Assembly (NCBI RefSeq): GCF_003012735.1 | Contig: NZ_PXYI01000003.1 | Coordinates: 124,001-188,000, forward strand | DNA: 64,000 nt | Reading direction: 5' to 3' | DNA from: Allosphingosinicella deserti | GTDB taxonomy: Bacteria > Pseudomonadota > Alphaproteobacteria > Sphingomonadales > Sphingomonadaceae | Part shown: in pieces, positions 8,180-16,780 of the stretch | How the letters are laid out: each line of letters opens with the position of its first letter | Numbering within the stretch: the stretch's first letter is position 1 | Program-made: the position numbers and the translations under genes | The notes under the pieces: model-generated | Told to the model about the DNA's origin: nothing | The model's database searches: none | The model's input: the letters and a program-made list of their open reading frames with translations, nothing else

Positions 8180-9535
8180 CTAGCCGCAGCCGGACTTGGC
8201 CCGAAGTCGGAATGCTCGTCTGCCGCCCGCCTGTGTCGGCGAGGATCCCGGCGCCGGGTTCTCGCGCCGGATCTGGTGCGCCAGTCTGGCGCCGGCGATC
8301 AGCAGGCCGAGCAGCAGCCACAGATAACGCGCATCCTCGTAGGAGCCGGTGAGGCCCTGATAGGCGAAGGCATTCAGCCAGGCGAGGCCGAGGCCGAGCG
8401 GCACGACAGTTTCGGCACTGAGGCGTAGCGGGCCGGTCTCGCGGGCGACCCCGACCATCAGCAGCAGCAGCGCGCCGAGCCCGACCAGCCCGCATTGCGC
8501 GGCCATGTTGAGGTAGACATTGTGGGCATCGGTCTGCCGGTGATGTGCGCCACTCGGGCCGATGTAGAAGACGTCGGCCGCAGGGCTGCCATTGCCCAGC
8601 CCGAGCAGCGGATGGGCGAGGACATTCCGGGCGGCGTCGATCCAGGTCAGCATGCGGACCGAGGGCGCGAGCTGCATCGGGCTGGCGGGAACGTCGATCA
8701 GGAACGGCGCCGTCGGATGCAGGATCGGAGTCACCGACGCGGCGGCCAGGAACAGCAAGGCGGCGGTGACGCCCCCCGTGATCGCAAGCGCCGCGATTGG
8801 TCGAGACCGCTCCCCAAAGACGAGCCAGAGCCACAGCCCGATCGCAAGCAGGAAGCCGCCAAGACCGGGGGTGAGCGAGAAGATGGCGGTGACGGCGATC
8901 GCGGCGAGCAGCGCGACGAAATTGCGGCTGCCGATCCAGCCGAGGCGGTGCGAAACCAGCAGCACGGCCAAGGACACAGTCAGGTAATTGCACAGCAAGG
9001 CGGGATATTCGAAGGTCGCTTCGATCCGCGGATAGCTGCCGGGGCGCAAGGTGCCATATTCGTGCAGGGCGAAGCGAAGCAGCGGGCCGCCGATCCCTGC
9101 GACGAACAGAAGCACGGTAAGGGTGCCGACAACGGCGGTGATCGCGGTCGCGGCAAGCCACCATCGAAAGATGCGGCGAAGGTCGTCGGCGGTGTCGACC
9201 AGCTGGTAGGCAAGCACCGGCAGGCTGAGCAGATAGGCCTGCGACGCCAGCTTCACCAAGGCCCGGCCAGGCTGCGGCGACACCCAGGTGCAGACAGACA
9301 TGGCGAGGAAATAGACGATCAGGATCGCGAACAGGCGGTGCCACCGCAACCTCGTCCGGCCGGTCAGCAGCGCCAACGCCAGTGAAGCGGCAGTCAGCAG
9401 GAAGAGGAGATCGGTCGCTTTCGCCTCCAGCCCGCCCACCTCGACCGACGGCTTCATCAGCGGCAGCGACAGGACGAGCAGCAGGAAGAAGAATTTCGCG
9501 GCGCCGATCATCGCAAAGGTAGAGCCGAGCCTCAT
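8180..9535 (-). CDS. O-antigen ligase/polymerase-family membrane protein
   Basis: A 451-residue protein with about ten to twelve hydrophobic helices. A large periplasmic loop near residues 270-340 contains RMLTWIDAARNVLAHPLLGLGNG and TDAHNVYLNMAAQCGLVG, the pattern of the Wzy_C/O-antigen-ligase family (H..Y...eGlvG). Such proteins polymerise or attach surface polysaccharide at the periplasmic face of the inner membrane. No glycosyltransferases are next to it, so it is an orphan here and the polysaccharide is unknown. Confidence 0.85.
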   Translation of the reverse strand: MRLGSTFAMIGAAKFFFLLLVLSLPLMKPSVEVGGLEAKATDLLFLLTAASLALALLTGRTRLRWHRLFAILIVYFLAMSVCTWVSPQPGRALVKLASQAYLLSLPVLAYQLVDTADDLRRIFRWWLAATAITAVVGTLTVLLFVAGIGGPLLRFALHEYGTLRPGSYPRIEATFEYPALLCNYLTVSLAVLLVSHRLGWIGSRNFVALLAAIAVTAIFSLTPGLGGFLLAIGLWLWLVFGERSRPIAALAITGGVTAALLFLAAASVTPILHPTAPFLIDVPASPMQLAPSVRMLTWIDAARNVLAHPLLGLGNGSPAADVFYIGPSGAHHRQTDAHNVYLNMAAQCGLVGLGALLLLMVGVARETGPLRLSAETVVPLGLGLAWLNAFAYQGLTGSYEDARYLWLLLGLLIAGARLAHQIRRENPAPGSSPTQAGGRRAFRLRAKSGCG

Positions 9536-10086
9536 TTCATTGTCCAGACCGGTGGAGCTCGCGTGGCTTGCCAGGAGTCCGAGCGTGCGGGGAATTGTGC
9601 TCGAAAGGAAAGTCCCTTTGGGGGTGTAATCGCCGGAGCAATGCGCCAGGCGGGATGGGCCACGCTCCGAGTGGGCGGCGCGCGAGGAGAATGCGGGCTC
9701 CGCCGCTTTGCGATCCGCGTACGTAGCTTACACGAATGGTGGCGGGGACAGGATTGCCATAGGCCCGTCGCATTGTGGTCGAGAGGCGCTGAGATGATTT
9801 GGCTTCTGTTGATGTCCGGCGTCGCCGCCCTGGCGATCGTGCGGGATGAACTGCGGGATCGCGCCCGCTTCTGAGCTTCTTCGTACGCGTGCCAATAGCG
9901 CGGCTACCCTCGCCCACTGGGAGTAAGGGAGCGTGCCGTAAGTGCACGTATCAATGAGCTTGATCGCCTGACCGGCAAACTCCGGGCGTCGCCTGCTGCC
10001 CCTACTTGCGGGCACGATAACATCTGCCTCCTAAGTTGCACTGGTGCGCTTGCCGTGGCCATGTGCGCCCATCATGGCGGCGGCCA
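9536..10086. other. Intergenic stretch upstream of the ligase gene
   Basis: Holds the upstream region of the O-antigen-ligase-type gene and a single candidate peptide gene at 9794-9874. No other protein-like frame or RNA gene is recognisable. Confidence 0.5.
9794..9874 (+). CDS. Candidate 26-residue membrane peptide
   Basis: ATG at 9794 preceded by GAGAGG eight bases upstream. The product starts MIWLLLMSGVAALAIV and ends in a charged tail (RDELRDRARF), the shape of a single-span small membrane protein with a positive-inside tail. A longer frame runs upstream, but its composition is not protein-like. Uncertain. Confidence 0.35.
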   Translation: MIWLLLMSGVAALAIVRDELRDRARF

Positions 10087-10290
10087 CTTCGCGTCTTTGC
10101 GGCTTTGCGTCATCGCCTTTCCTGCTTCGCTTTCGTCTCGCTGAGCGAAAGGAAGAATTGCCCACGCGAAGCCGCAAAGACGTGAAGGGTTTCGTGCTGA
10201 GCCCGACAATGCGCGGGCGCGACGTCTTCCGCGGTGGCTGCGGAGTCCGACCTGGAAGACGGCCTCCATGTGCGCCGGTGCGAAGCCTCT
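10087..10290. repeat. Composite inverted-repeat element, copy 1
   Basis: Left arm CTTCGCGTCTTTGCGGC and right arm ACGCGAAGCCGCAAAGACG flank about 53 bp, giving a 102-bp stem-loop element, followed by about 100 bp that ends with GCGCCGGTGCGAAGCCTC. Copies 2 (12350) and 3 (13503) have the same order and nearly the same length. No open frame or transposase is carried. Confidence 0.75.
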
Positions 10291-10292
10291 TC

Positions 10293-10319
10293 GAGATCCC
10301 GGCCGTCGCCGGGATGACG
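10293..10319. repeat. REP-like palindrome adjoining repeat copy 1
   Basis: GATCCCGGCCGTCGCCGGG followed by ATGACG, a GC-rich hairpin common between proteobacterial genes. The same palindrome adjoins copy 3 at 13716-13743 but is missing after copy 2. Confidence 0.6.
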
Positions 10320-10581
10320 CGGGGGACGGGGGCGACGGGGCGGCGAGGCTGACGCGGCGGCGAGGGTGACGGGGCGGGGAATTATCAGGAAGCGGGGCAT
10401 GAGGAGGCGGCTGGGATAAGGTGGGCGAGGTGACGAAGGACGGGGATGGTGAGGAGTGCGGGATAACGATGGAGCCGGGTCAACTCGGACCGGGATGACG
10501 CCGGAGCGAGGAGAAGCAGATTGTTGTCGGCCGCTGGAGGCGGTAGCACGCGATCAGGAAAGCAGAACCATAGGAGCAGGG

Positions 10582-11130
10582 ATGTCGACCGGACGAGTTG
10601 CAGCAGTGGCGCTGATGGCATCCGCGCTGGCCTTGTCGGCGTGCGGCGAGGGCCAGGCGCCCGCTGCGCAGAATGATGCCGCCGTCGTCGCGCCGGCTGC
10701 CGCCGGCGTCACACGTCAGGAAGTCGTGCCGCCGGAGGCCCCGGTCGCGCCGATGCCGGCGCAGACGGTGATCCAGAGTCAGCCGGGGCCGGACGGATCG
10801 CAGGTCGATCTTCTGAAGGTCGCCGTGACCGGTGACATCCTGACGGTGACGATGCGCTGTTCCAGCGAGCAGCGGATCAACACCGAAAGCTTCGGTCTCG
10901 AGGGGATCAGCGTCATCGATGACGCAACCGCACAGCGTATCGGCGTTCTCAAGGACAACGAGGGCAAATGGCTGGCGTCGAATGCCAGCGGCAACAGCAT
11001 CCAGGTCGGATGCGAGGCCAAGCCGGGGATCCTCTGGGCGAAATTCCCGGCGCCGCCGGCGACCAGCAAGACGGTGTCGATCAACCTGCCCGAAACTGCA
11101 CCCTTCGACGGCGTGCCGGTGACGCGGTGA
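10582..11130 (+). CDS. Hypothetical lipoprotein
   Basis: A 182-residue lipoprotein: signal peptide with lipobox LALSAC. GGAGCAGG lies before the ATG at 10582; a longer reading from 10456 lacks these signals. The mature protein has an Ala/Pro-rich linker then a beta-rich domain with two cysteines (MRCSSE, VGCEAK). Its stop overlaps the GTG start of the OmpA-type lipoprotein (GTGA), so both are made from one message and probably act together in the envelope. Confidence 0.75.
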   Translation: MSTGRVAAVALMASALALSACGEGQAPAAQNDAAVVAPAAAGVTRQEVVPPEAPVAPMPAQTVIQSQPGPDGSQVDLLKVAVTGDILTVTMRCSSEQRINTESFGLEGISVIDDATAQRIGVLKDNEGKWLASNASGNSIQVGCEAKPGILWAKFPAPPATSKTVSINLPETAPFDGVPVTR

Positions 11131-11750
11131 CACGCTTCGGCGCGTTGCTGGGCCTCGCAGCGACGCTTGCCGCCTGCTCCGGTCAGCCCGACGCGCCGGG
11201 CAATGCGGTGGCCGGTGTCGGTGACGGCGCCGCAAACGCGATCGGCGGCAGCGATGCGGCGCCTGCGGCGCCGGCCAGCGGCGCGCCCGCTCCTGCGGCC
11301 GGGGGCCTCAGCGCAGAAGTCAGCGCCCTTACCGGCGACGTCAGCGATCTCAACGTGCGGGTGACGGACCTCGGCACGGTGGTCGATCTGCCTTCCGATG
11401 CGCTGTTCGAGTTCGACAAAGCGGAGCTGACGCCGGACGCGACGACCGCGCTGCGCAAGGCCGCCGAGCTCATCCGCCGCGGTGGCCTCGGGCCGGTCCA
11501 GGTCGTCGGACATACCGACAGCAAGGGCGACGATGCCTACAATCAGCGCCTGTCGGAAGCGCGGGCACGAAGCGTCGCCGCCTGGTTCGGCCAGGAAGTC
11601 GGCGTTCGACAGCGGTCCTTCCCCGTCACCGGCAAGGGGGAGACGGCGCCGATCGCCGCGAACGCCAGGCCGGACGGCAGCGACGATCCCGAAGGCCGCG
11701 CGCGCAATCGCCGGGTCGAAGTCGTGATACCGCGTGCCGCCCAGGGCTGA
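11127..11750 (+). CDS. OmpA-family lipoprotein
   Basis: Begins at GTG 11127 inside the preceding stop. The signal peptide ends in the lipobox LAAC, followed by an Ala/Gly/Pro-rich spacer. Residues about 85-205 form an OmpA peptidoglycan-binding domain: LFEFDKAELTPDA, then GHTDSKGDDAYNQRLSEARA and NRRVEVVI. Such proteins tether the outer membrane to peptidoglycan by binding diaminopimelate. Coupled to the upstream lipoprotein. Family call is firm. Confidence 0.9.
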   Translation: MTRFGALLGLAATLAACSGQPDAPGNAVAGVGDGAANAIGGSDAAPAAPASGAPAPAAGGLSAEVSALTGDVSDLNVRVTDLGTVVDLPSDALFEFDKAELTPDATTALRKAAELIRRGGLGPVQVVGHTDSKGDDAYNQRLSEARARSVAAWFGQEVGVRQRSFPVTGKGETAPIAANARPDGSDDPEGRARNRRVEVVIPRAAQG

Positions 11751-11800
11751 GGCGATGCCTCTGCGGACCGTTGCACGCTGCCAGAATATCAGGAGACACT

Positions 11801-12244
11801 TTGAGACAGACGAGATTCGCGACCGCCATTGTGCTGACGATGCTTGCCGCTTCCTATCCGGCTTACGGCCTGGTCCGTTCGGCGGACGATAGCGCGGCCA
11901 GGCTTTCGCGCACTGCGAGCGCAGTGGAGAATTCCTGGCTTGGGACCTACCGCGGCAAGTTCGAAGGCGCTGACGGAGAGATCGAGATCGCGCCGGCCGG
12001 ATCGGACCGGCTCGCCATCCGGATCATCGTCGGTGCGCCCGAATGCTCCGGGTCGATCGATTTCGAGGCGCCGGTGCCGACCGCGGATCGCCTTGTGCTG
12101 ACCAGCACGGACGAGATGACGGAAGGGCTGTGCACGATCACGCTCGCACGCCGGGGCCGGACGATCAGGAGCCTCGAGGAGGGGTGCGCGGCGTCTCACG
12201 GCAGGCTCTGCACGTTCACGGGCAAGGCGAAGCGGCGCGATTAG
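11801..12244 (+). CDS. Exported hypothetical protein
   Basis: About 147 residues with a signal peptide (ATAIVLTMLAASYPAYG). An AGGAGA site stands seven bases before TTG 11801, which I take as the start; an in-frame alternative at 11771 has no such site. The mature part has four cysteines (PECSG, GLCTIT, GCAAS, RLCTF) likely paired in the periplasm. No family recognised. It follows the OmpA-type lipoprotein by 50 bp and may share its transcript. Confidence 0.6.
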   Translation: MRQTRFATAIVLTMLAASYPAYGLVRSADDSAARLSRTASAVENSWLGTYRGKFEGADGEIEIAPAGSDRLAIRIIVGAPECSGSIDFEAPVPTADRLVLTSTDEMTEGLCTITLARRGRTIRSLEEGCAASHGRLCTFTGKAKRRD

Positions 12245-12349
12245 CGGCCGGATCTCCGGCTGTTGAACTGCCGAAGCGCACAGAGGGCCTGATCCGTCGT
12301 GCGCCGCGAGAGGTCACCTCGACACGCGCGCTGATCCGGATGCCCAGCC

Positions 12350-12551
12350 TTCTTCGCGGCTTTGCGGCTTTCCGTGATGTCCCTTTCTGCTTCTCTCTCA
12401 CCATGCCGAGTGGAAGAAGGATAGGTCACGCAGGCCGCAAAGACGCGAAGGGTAGGGGAGGGCGGACCGACGCGCACGGCGGCATTCTCGGCGTGTGCCG
12501 GCGCTTCCGGAGCGCGAGAACCGCCTCCATCTGCGCTGGTGCGAAGCCTCT
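12350..12551. repeat. Composite inverted-repeat element, copy 2
   Basis: Left arm CTTCGCGGCTTTGCGGCTTT, right arm GCCGCAAAGACGCGAAGGG about 100 bp apart, then a distal segment ending TGGTGCGAAGCCTC. Length and order match copies 1 and 3. The rest of the 12245-12713 gap shows no gene. Confidence 0.7.
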
Positions 12552-12713
12552 GGGGCTGACGCGTGAGGGCGCGCCGATGCGTGCGCGGGGAAGGCAGGTC
12601 ACGCATGTCGGAGATATGCTGCGGATCACGCCCTGGTGAGCCGGCTGGGCGACGAGAGTCGCAGGTAGTCAGCGAGCGGACCTGGCGAAGGCGCTTTCCG
12701 CCTGGCTGCCCGC

Positions 12714-13328
12714 TCAGTCTGCGACCGGGCACTTCATCAGGAAAAAGCCCTTGGTCACCTTGGCTCTGCCGAGCGCCGTACCGAGCGGGCCGCTGAGGAA
12801 CAGGGCGTCCCACATCAAGGTGTCGATCCAGATGTCCGGGCCTGCGAGTGCGGCACGGGAGACGACGAGATCGCCCTCGTGGAGGATCTTCGAGAAGATG
12901 TAGCGTCCTTGTCCCCCAGGCTCAATGTTCTTCGATTGCGCGGGCAGCAGCGCCTGCTTGGCGTTGCCGAAATCGATGCAAAAATAGTCGCCCTCGACCG
13001 GTGTCGCGCGATCCTTCTGCAGGAATTCGATCCGTTGCAGCCGTCCTCCGCCGAGATCGAAGTCGCGCAGGACAGCGGCTGCGGCGCCCGACACGAACCA
13101 GCAGCCCCCGGCCTTGAATAGATGGGGAGGGCGATAGGTGTGATCCTTGGCAGAAATGCCGCCGAACACCTGGCGCGGAACATCGTCGGGGTCGAGCGGC
13201 ACGCCGTTGCGGATCCGGGCGCTGGCGGCGATCACGCGATCGACGTCGTCTGCGCTGACGTCGGTGCGCAACGGGCGCATGTTGCTCGGATGCGGCATGG
13301 CGTCGCTGTACCAGACGAATTCGTTCAC
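12714..13328 (-). CDS. Hypothetical protein, possibly Imm11/DUF1629-like
   Basis: A 204-residue cytoplasmic protein starting at GTG 13328 behind AAAGGGGAG. The pattern in the middle, GGRLQRIEFLQKDRATPVEGDYFCIDFGNAKQAL followed later by ILHEGDLVVSRAALAGPDIW and DALFLSGPLGTAL, resembles immunity proteins of the Imm11 (DUF1629) group, which neutralise polymorphic toxins. No toxin gene is next to it, so it would be an orphan. The family link is by eye and tentative. The gene is flanked on both sides by copies of the composite repeat. Confidence 0.65.
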   Translation of the reverse strand: MNEFVWYSDAMPHPSNMRPLRTDVSADDVDRVIAASARIRNGVPLDPDDVPRQVFGGISAKDHTYRPPHLFKAGGCWFVSGAAAAVLRDFDLGGGRLQRIEFLQKDRATPVEGDYFCIDFGNAKQALLPAQSKNIEPGGQGRYIFSKILHEGDLVVSRAALAGPDIWIDTLMWDALFLSGPLGTALGRAKVTKGFFLMKCPVAD

Positions 13329-13502
13329 TTCGGCTCCCCTTTGACGGTCCGCGGCGCGTGCACCCACGGACAGGGAATAAGCGAGACCAGTTAAGGCCGA
13401 GTGGATCGGCGCAGAGCGCCCTTTCGCCTGCCAGCGAGTTGTCCTGACCCGGGTGTGACGGCCGCGGTCGTCAGGACACGCGCGCTTGTGCTGCCAAGGG
13501 CT

Positions 13503-13710
13503 CCTTCGCAACTTTGCGGCTTTGCGTTAATATCCATTCTGTTTCTCGCATGCGCGGAGCTCAGGAAAAGGAAGGTTGGTTCACGCGAAGCCGCAAAGAC
13601 GCAAAGGGGCCGTGCGACGGGCGGACCTTGGCGCGTGCGGGCGTGTGCAGGGTGAGGCGGATCTCGGTGCGGAAGAGGCGCCCCGGTCTGCCTTTGCGCC
13701 GGTGCTAACC
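13503..13710. repeat. Composite inverted-repeat element, copy 3
   Basis: Left arm CCTTCGCAACTTTGCGGC, right arm ACGCGAAGCCGCAAAGACG. The right arm shares 19 identical bases with copy 1. The distal segment ends TTTGCGCCGGTGC and runs into a REP-like palindrome. Confidence 0.75.
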
Positions 13711-13715
13711 TTCGT

Positions 13716-13743
13716 CGGGATCCCGGCCTTCGCCGGGATGACG
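13716..13743. repeat. REP-like palindrome adjoining repeat copy 3
   Basis: GATCCCGGCCTTCGCCGGG followed by ATGACG; near-identical to 10293-10319. Confidence 0.6.
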
Positions 13744-13835
13744 AGGGGGCAGTGGGGACGTCTCAGGCCGCCGATGCGCGACCTTGCGGTCTTCAGACCG
13801 GCGGCGCCGCGTCGTCGACGCGGCGCGCGGGCTGT

Positions 13836-14180
13836 TTACTTGCGCGCCTTGCGGGCGGCGTAGCGGGCGTCGCGGGCGGCCTTGCGCTCGGCTTCGGTCT
13901 GGAACTTCGGCAAGGCGGCCTTGCGGGCTTCCTCGGCGGCTTCGGCGGCGGCGATCGCATCGGCCTTGGCCTGCTCGGCGGCTTCGCGCGCAGCCTGCTC
14001 GGCGGCCTGCTTGGCGGCGATCTTCTCGGCGGCCGCGGCTTCGCGGCGCTGGTGGGCTGCCTGGCGATCGGCGAGCACCTGGGGGTCGATCGGCGGCTTG
14101 TTGCGCAGCTTCTCGAGCGCCTTGTTTTTCGCCTCGATGGCGCGGGCGGCGCGATCCTGGAAAGTTTCGTTGAACGACAT
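13836..14180 (-). CDS. DUF6481-type Ala/Lys/Glu-rich coiled-coil protein
   Basis: A 114-residue, highly charged, alanine-rich helical protein beginning MSFNETFQDRAARAIEAK and ending DARYAARKARK. This matches the small sphingomonad family DUF6481, whose function is unknown. It is predicted to be one long coiled coil with no membrane segment. The start at 14180 gives the conserved family N-terminus; the open frame continues upstream without support. Confidence 0.85.
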   Translation of the reverse strand: MSFNETFQDRAARAIEAKNKALEKLRNKPPIDPQVLADRQAAHQRREAAAAEKIAAKQAAEQAAREAAEQAKADAIAAAEAAEEARKAALPKFQTEAERKAARDARYAARKARK

Positions 14181-14404
14181 TCGTGTACTGATCCCGATGT
14201 GCAAAGAGGGTAACGGCGACGCGGGAATTCGGTTTCCGACGCGCGCACCTTGCCGGCTCCTTGCCCGAAAACGCCGTTTCGATCCATCGCTTTGTCGTTC
14301 CCTGTTCGGGGCAGCTGCATCGCATCGGGAAAATCGGCGGGTCGCAGTGGAAAAAGGCTGGCGGTGTATTACATCGATACGGCACAAGAGCGCGACGGCG
14401 CAGG

Positions 14405-15067
14405 ATGGGGGAGACGCGGGAATTGCATTGTCCGGAATGTGCCGCCGAGGTGCCTGCCTATCGGGAATTCTGCCCGAAATGCGGAGCGCCCATCCATCGC
14501 AGCCGGCGCGAACGGCTGAGCGCGCAGCCAAGTGCGCGATCGGAGGAGGAGCTGAAGCGCAACCGGCGCAAGGTGCTGGTGATCGGCGCCGCGATCCTGC
14601 TGGCGATGGGCATTGCCGGCAAGGTGTCGTGGGTCGGCGGGTCGATCGAGCACGAACGCGAGGATCGGCCGCGCGGCCCGGCGGTGGTGCAGGCGCAGCA
14701 GCTTTTCGAGGCCTATCGGGACGATGCGCGTGCCGCCGACAAGCTCTACCGCCGCCGCGAGATGGTGGTCACCGGCCAGTTCGTGCGGATCGCGCCGGAC
14801 GGCCGCGGCGATCCCGATCTGCGCCTCGCGACCTCCGATCCGCAGGCGCCGCTCGGCATCGATCTGATCCGGGCCTCGCACGAACAGGCCACGCAGCTGC
14901 GGCCGGGGCAGACGATCACGGTCAGCTGCGAGCGCGTCGACCGGACGGGTGACGAGCGCTGGCTGCGCAATTGCGCGATCCAGACGGTGAAAGAGGGGGA
15001 GTCAGCGGCACCGGTGCCGGCGTCAGTGCCCGCGCCGGCGACTCAGGCGGACAGGAATAGCGGCTGA
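14405..15067 (+). CDS. Zinc-ribbon membrane protein with OB-fold-like domain
   Basis: About 220 residues. The N-terminus is a zinc ribbon (CPECAAEVPAYREFCPKCG), followed by a charged linker, one transmembrane helix (VLVIGAAILLAMGIAG, near residues 58-75) and a C-terminal domain with AYRDDARAADKLYRRREMVVTGQF...VSCERVDR, the layout of tRNA_anti-like/OB-fold proteins. The zinc ribbon would be cytoplasmic and the OB-like domain periplasmic. Function unknown. It converges with the gene at 15043 and overlaps it by 25 bp. Confidence 0.75.
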   Translation: MGETRELHCPECAAEVPAYREFCPKCGAPIHRSRRERLSAQPSARSEEELKRNRRKVLVIGAAILLAMGIAGKVSWVGGSIEHEREDRPRGPAVVQAQQLFEAYRDDARAADKLYRRREMVVTGQFVRIAPDGRGDPDLRLATSDPQAPLGIDLIRASHEQATQLRPGQTITVSCERVDRTGDERWLRNCAIQTVKEGESAAPVPASVPAPATQADRNSG

Positions 15068-15428
15068 TCATTGTCGTGCGACGCGTCTGGAGTGACGCGC
15101 GGATACACACCAGTGACGGGGCGACTCTCCACCAGCACGGTCACGAGCCCGGCCAGCCCTGCAACAAAGAACAGGATCTGTGCTGCCCAGAAGAGCTGGA
15201 TCGATCCCTTGTAAATGGTTGGTCCTTTGACCGGCGGGCGCTCGAGTGTGCCAGCCAGGCTGAACAGAGCGAAGATGCCGCAACCGATGCTGAACACCAT
15301 TAGAGAGAGAGACTTGACAGAACAAGGCATCGATTGCCACCGAACAGAACGCCCGGGGTATCTGGATTGCCAAGGAGTGCGATAGCTCCACCGAGCGTAG
15401 CTGTGGCAAGCGTGAGAACCTGTTTCAA
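15043..15428 (-). pseudogene. Small multi-span membrane protein, split by a frameshift at a CT repeat
   Basis: A hydrophobic frame starting at TTG 15428 (LKQVLTLATATLGGAIALLG) runs into TAA at the dinucleotide tract at 15302-15312. The next frame continues with MVFSIGCGIFALFSLAG and a last helix LFWAAQILFFVAGLAGLVTV to the stop at 15043. Deleting one CT pair would join the two frames into a single protein of about 127 residues with three or four helices. As written, only a 95-residue product from ATG 15330 would be made. Possible explanations are phase variation, a decayed gene or a sequencing error. Confidence 0.6.
15302..15312 (-). repeat. Dinucleotide (CT) tract at the frame break
   Basis: Eleven bases reading TCTCTCTCTCT on the minus strand, exactly where the two membrane-protein frames diverge. 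Loss or gain of one CT unit changes the frame by two bases and would join them. Confidence 0.7.
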
Positions 15429-15673
15429 GGATTCTTCGGCAAAAATCGAATGCCTTCAATCGTTTTTGCCTTGCGTTACCCGAATGGCCCCTTCGGGTGC
15501 GGATCCGTGGCATTCCAACGTCCGCCAATGCTGAAGAAGGTCGCCTCCGCATGATCGGGTCAGCAGATGGGGGGAGGCAGGGACAGAAAAAGTCCCGGAG
15601 TATCGCCCCGACTTCTCGGACCGACACGAGAGCGCTCCGGGTGATAGTCTGCGAGAAGTTGCGGCAGCACCCG

Positions 15674-15877
15674 CTAAACTGCCATCTCTGCCTCGTATCT
15701 GAGCTGATCGCTTACTTCGGGTTCTCGCGGCAATCCACGCTGCCTGCGTTCCTCGGTGAAATCCCGCTCCATATTCCGGAGGAAATCGAACGCGGTATCT
15801 TCCAGGTCCATTTCGTGCTCACGCATGCGCGCTCGCAGCATGGAGGCAAAGAAGCCATCTTCAGGATCTGCGGGCAT
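15674..15877 (-). CDS. Small acidic hypothetical protein
   Basis: A 67-residue protein, rich in Glu, Asp and Arg, starting at ATG 15877 with AAGGGGAAG upstream. The frame is open for another 63 codons upstream, but the ribosome site favours the short form. Contains two helices (FFASMLRARMREHEMDLE and FDFLRNMERDFTEE). No family recognised. Confidence 0.5.
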   Translation of the reverse strand: MPADPEDGFFASMLRARMREHEMDLEDTAFDFLRNMERDFTEERRQRGLPREPEVSDQLRYEAEMAV

Positions 15878-16136
15878 ACTCTTCCCCTTCTGTCGCTTGG
15901 GTGCGACGCAGAGAATGTGGGCGCGATCTCGACCATCGACCGGGCAAGGAGCGGTGCCGAGCATCCGCGCCGTACCGCCGACAAAGCGCTGGCTTGCCGA
16001 CAGCACTCCGTCGAAGGCGCGAGGCGTTTCCCCGCAACCCTGCGACATGATCGCGGCATCCGACATTATGGCGTCGGCATCCTAGACGGCGGCCCCTTCG
16101 AGTTGGCGATCACGCCTCGGCTGGCCGACAATGACA

Positions 16137-16409
16137 TCACGGGGCCGGCACGAGAATACCTGCAAGCGCCCCGACCGCAGCGGTGGCCAACGGCAGGAGC
16201 AAGGATGCCATATCCAGATCCTTGATAAACACTGCAGCGATTGGAATGAAGACGGCCAGGCCGAGAGCGATCACGACGATACGATAGACCCAAGTGTCGG
16301 GCACGGCGCGCGCGTGATCGATGTCCTGCTTGAGCTTCTCTTTCTCAGCTAACGGGAGATTGCTGCCGTCGATTGCGGTGCGCACCGCCGCCAGATCGAG
16401 TCGTGACAT
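16137..16409 (-). CDS. Small two-span membrane protein
   Basis: A 90-residue protein behind a strong AAGGAGA site. N-terminal 45 residues are charged and helical (SRLDLAAVRTAIDGSNLPLA); two transmembrane helices follow (VYRIVVIALGLAVFIPIAAV and a second ending at GILVPAP). A CRP-type dyad lies 155 bp upstream. Function unknown. It is the nearest minus-strand gene downstream of the larger membrane coiled-coil gene at 17900, which also has a dyad. Confidence 0.65.
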   Translation of the reverse strand: MSRLDLAAVRTAIDGSNLPLAEKEKLKQDIDHARAVPDTWVYRIVVIALGLAVFIPIAAVFIKDLDMASLLLPLATAAVGALAGILVPAP

Positions 16410-16780
16410 GTTTCGTCTCCTTCCCTTCCAATTCACCGATCCCGGAGCGGGATCGTTGGGCATCGCCACGTGGAGCCGCTTCGAGCAGCGCATTGCTGAA
16501 GCTCTCGGCGCCAGTTCAGCGACTGCGAATCATAGGCATGGCGCCCCGGCGGCGCGCGTGACGGCCGTCACACGCCGCGCCGATGCCGGATGGGGGTGAC
16601 CCTCGGGAGTTTCCTCAAGGCCGCCGGTGACAGGCCGTTCGCTTCGAAAGAAGGCGCGCCCTATAAGCATTTGATCGGTGAAAGGGGATGTCAGGGCGGT
16701 GGCGAAGGCGCGATCTTCTGGTGACGTGGCGTGTTTGCGCGATTACGATTCCGGCGGTGGTCCCTGGCCGGAGGTAAAGA
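16410..16780. other. Divergent intergenic region
   Basis: About 370 bp between the two-span membrane gene and a plus-strand lipoprotein gene. It holds the CRP-type dyad at 16557-16572 and otherwise no gene that I can support. Confidence 0.5.
16557..16572. promoter_or_regulatory. CRP-type operator dyad
   Basis: CGTGA-CGGCCG-TCACA, same core as the sites at 881, 2789 and 18903. It lies 155 bp from the minus-strand gene start at 16409 and 216 bp from the plus-strand gene start at 16781, so its target is unclear. Confidence 0.4.
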
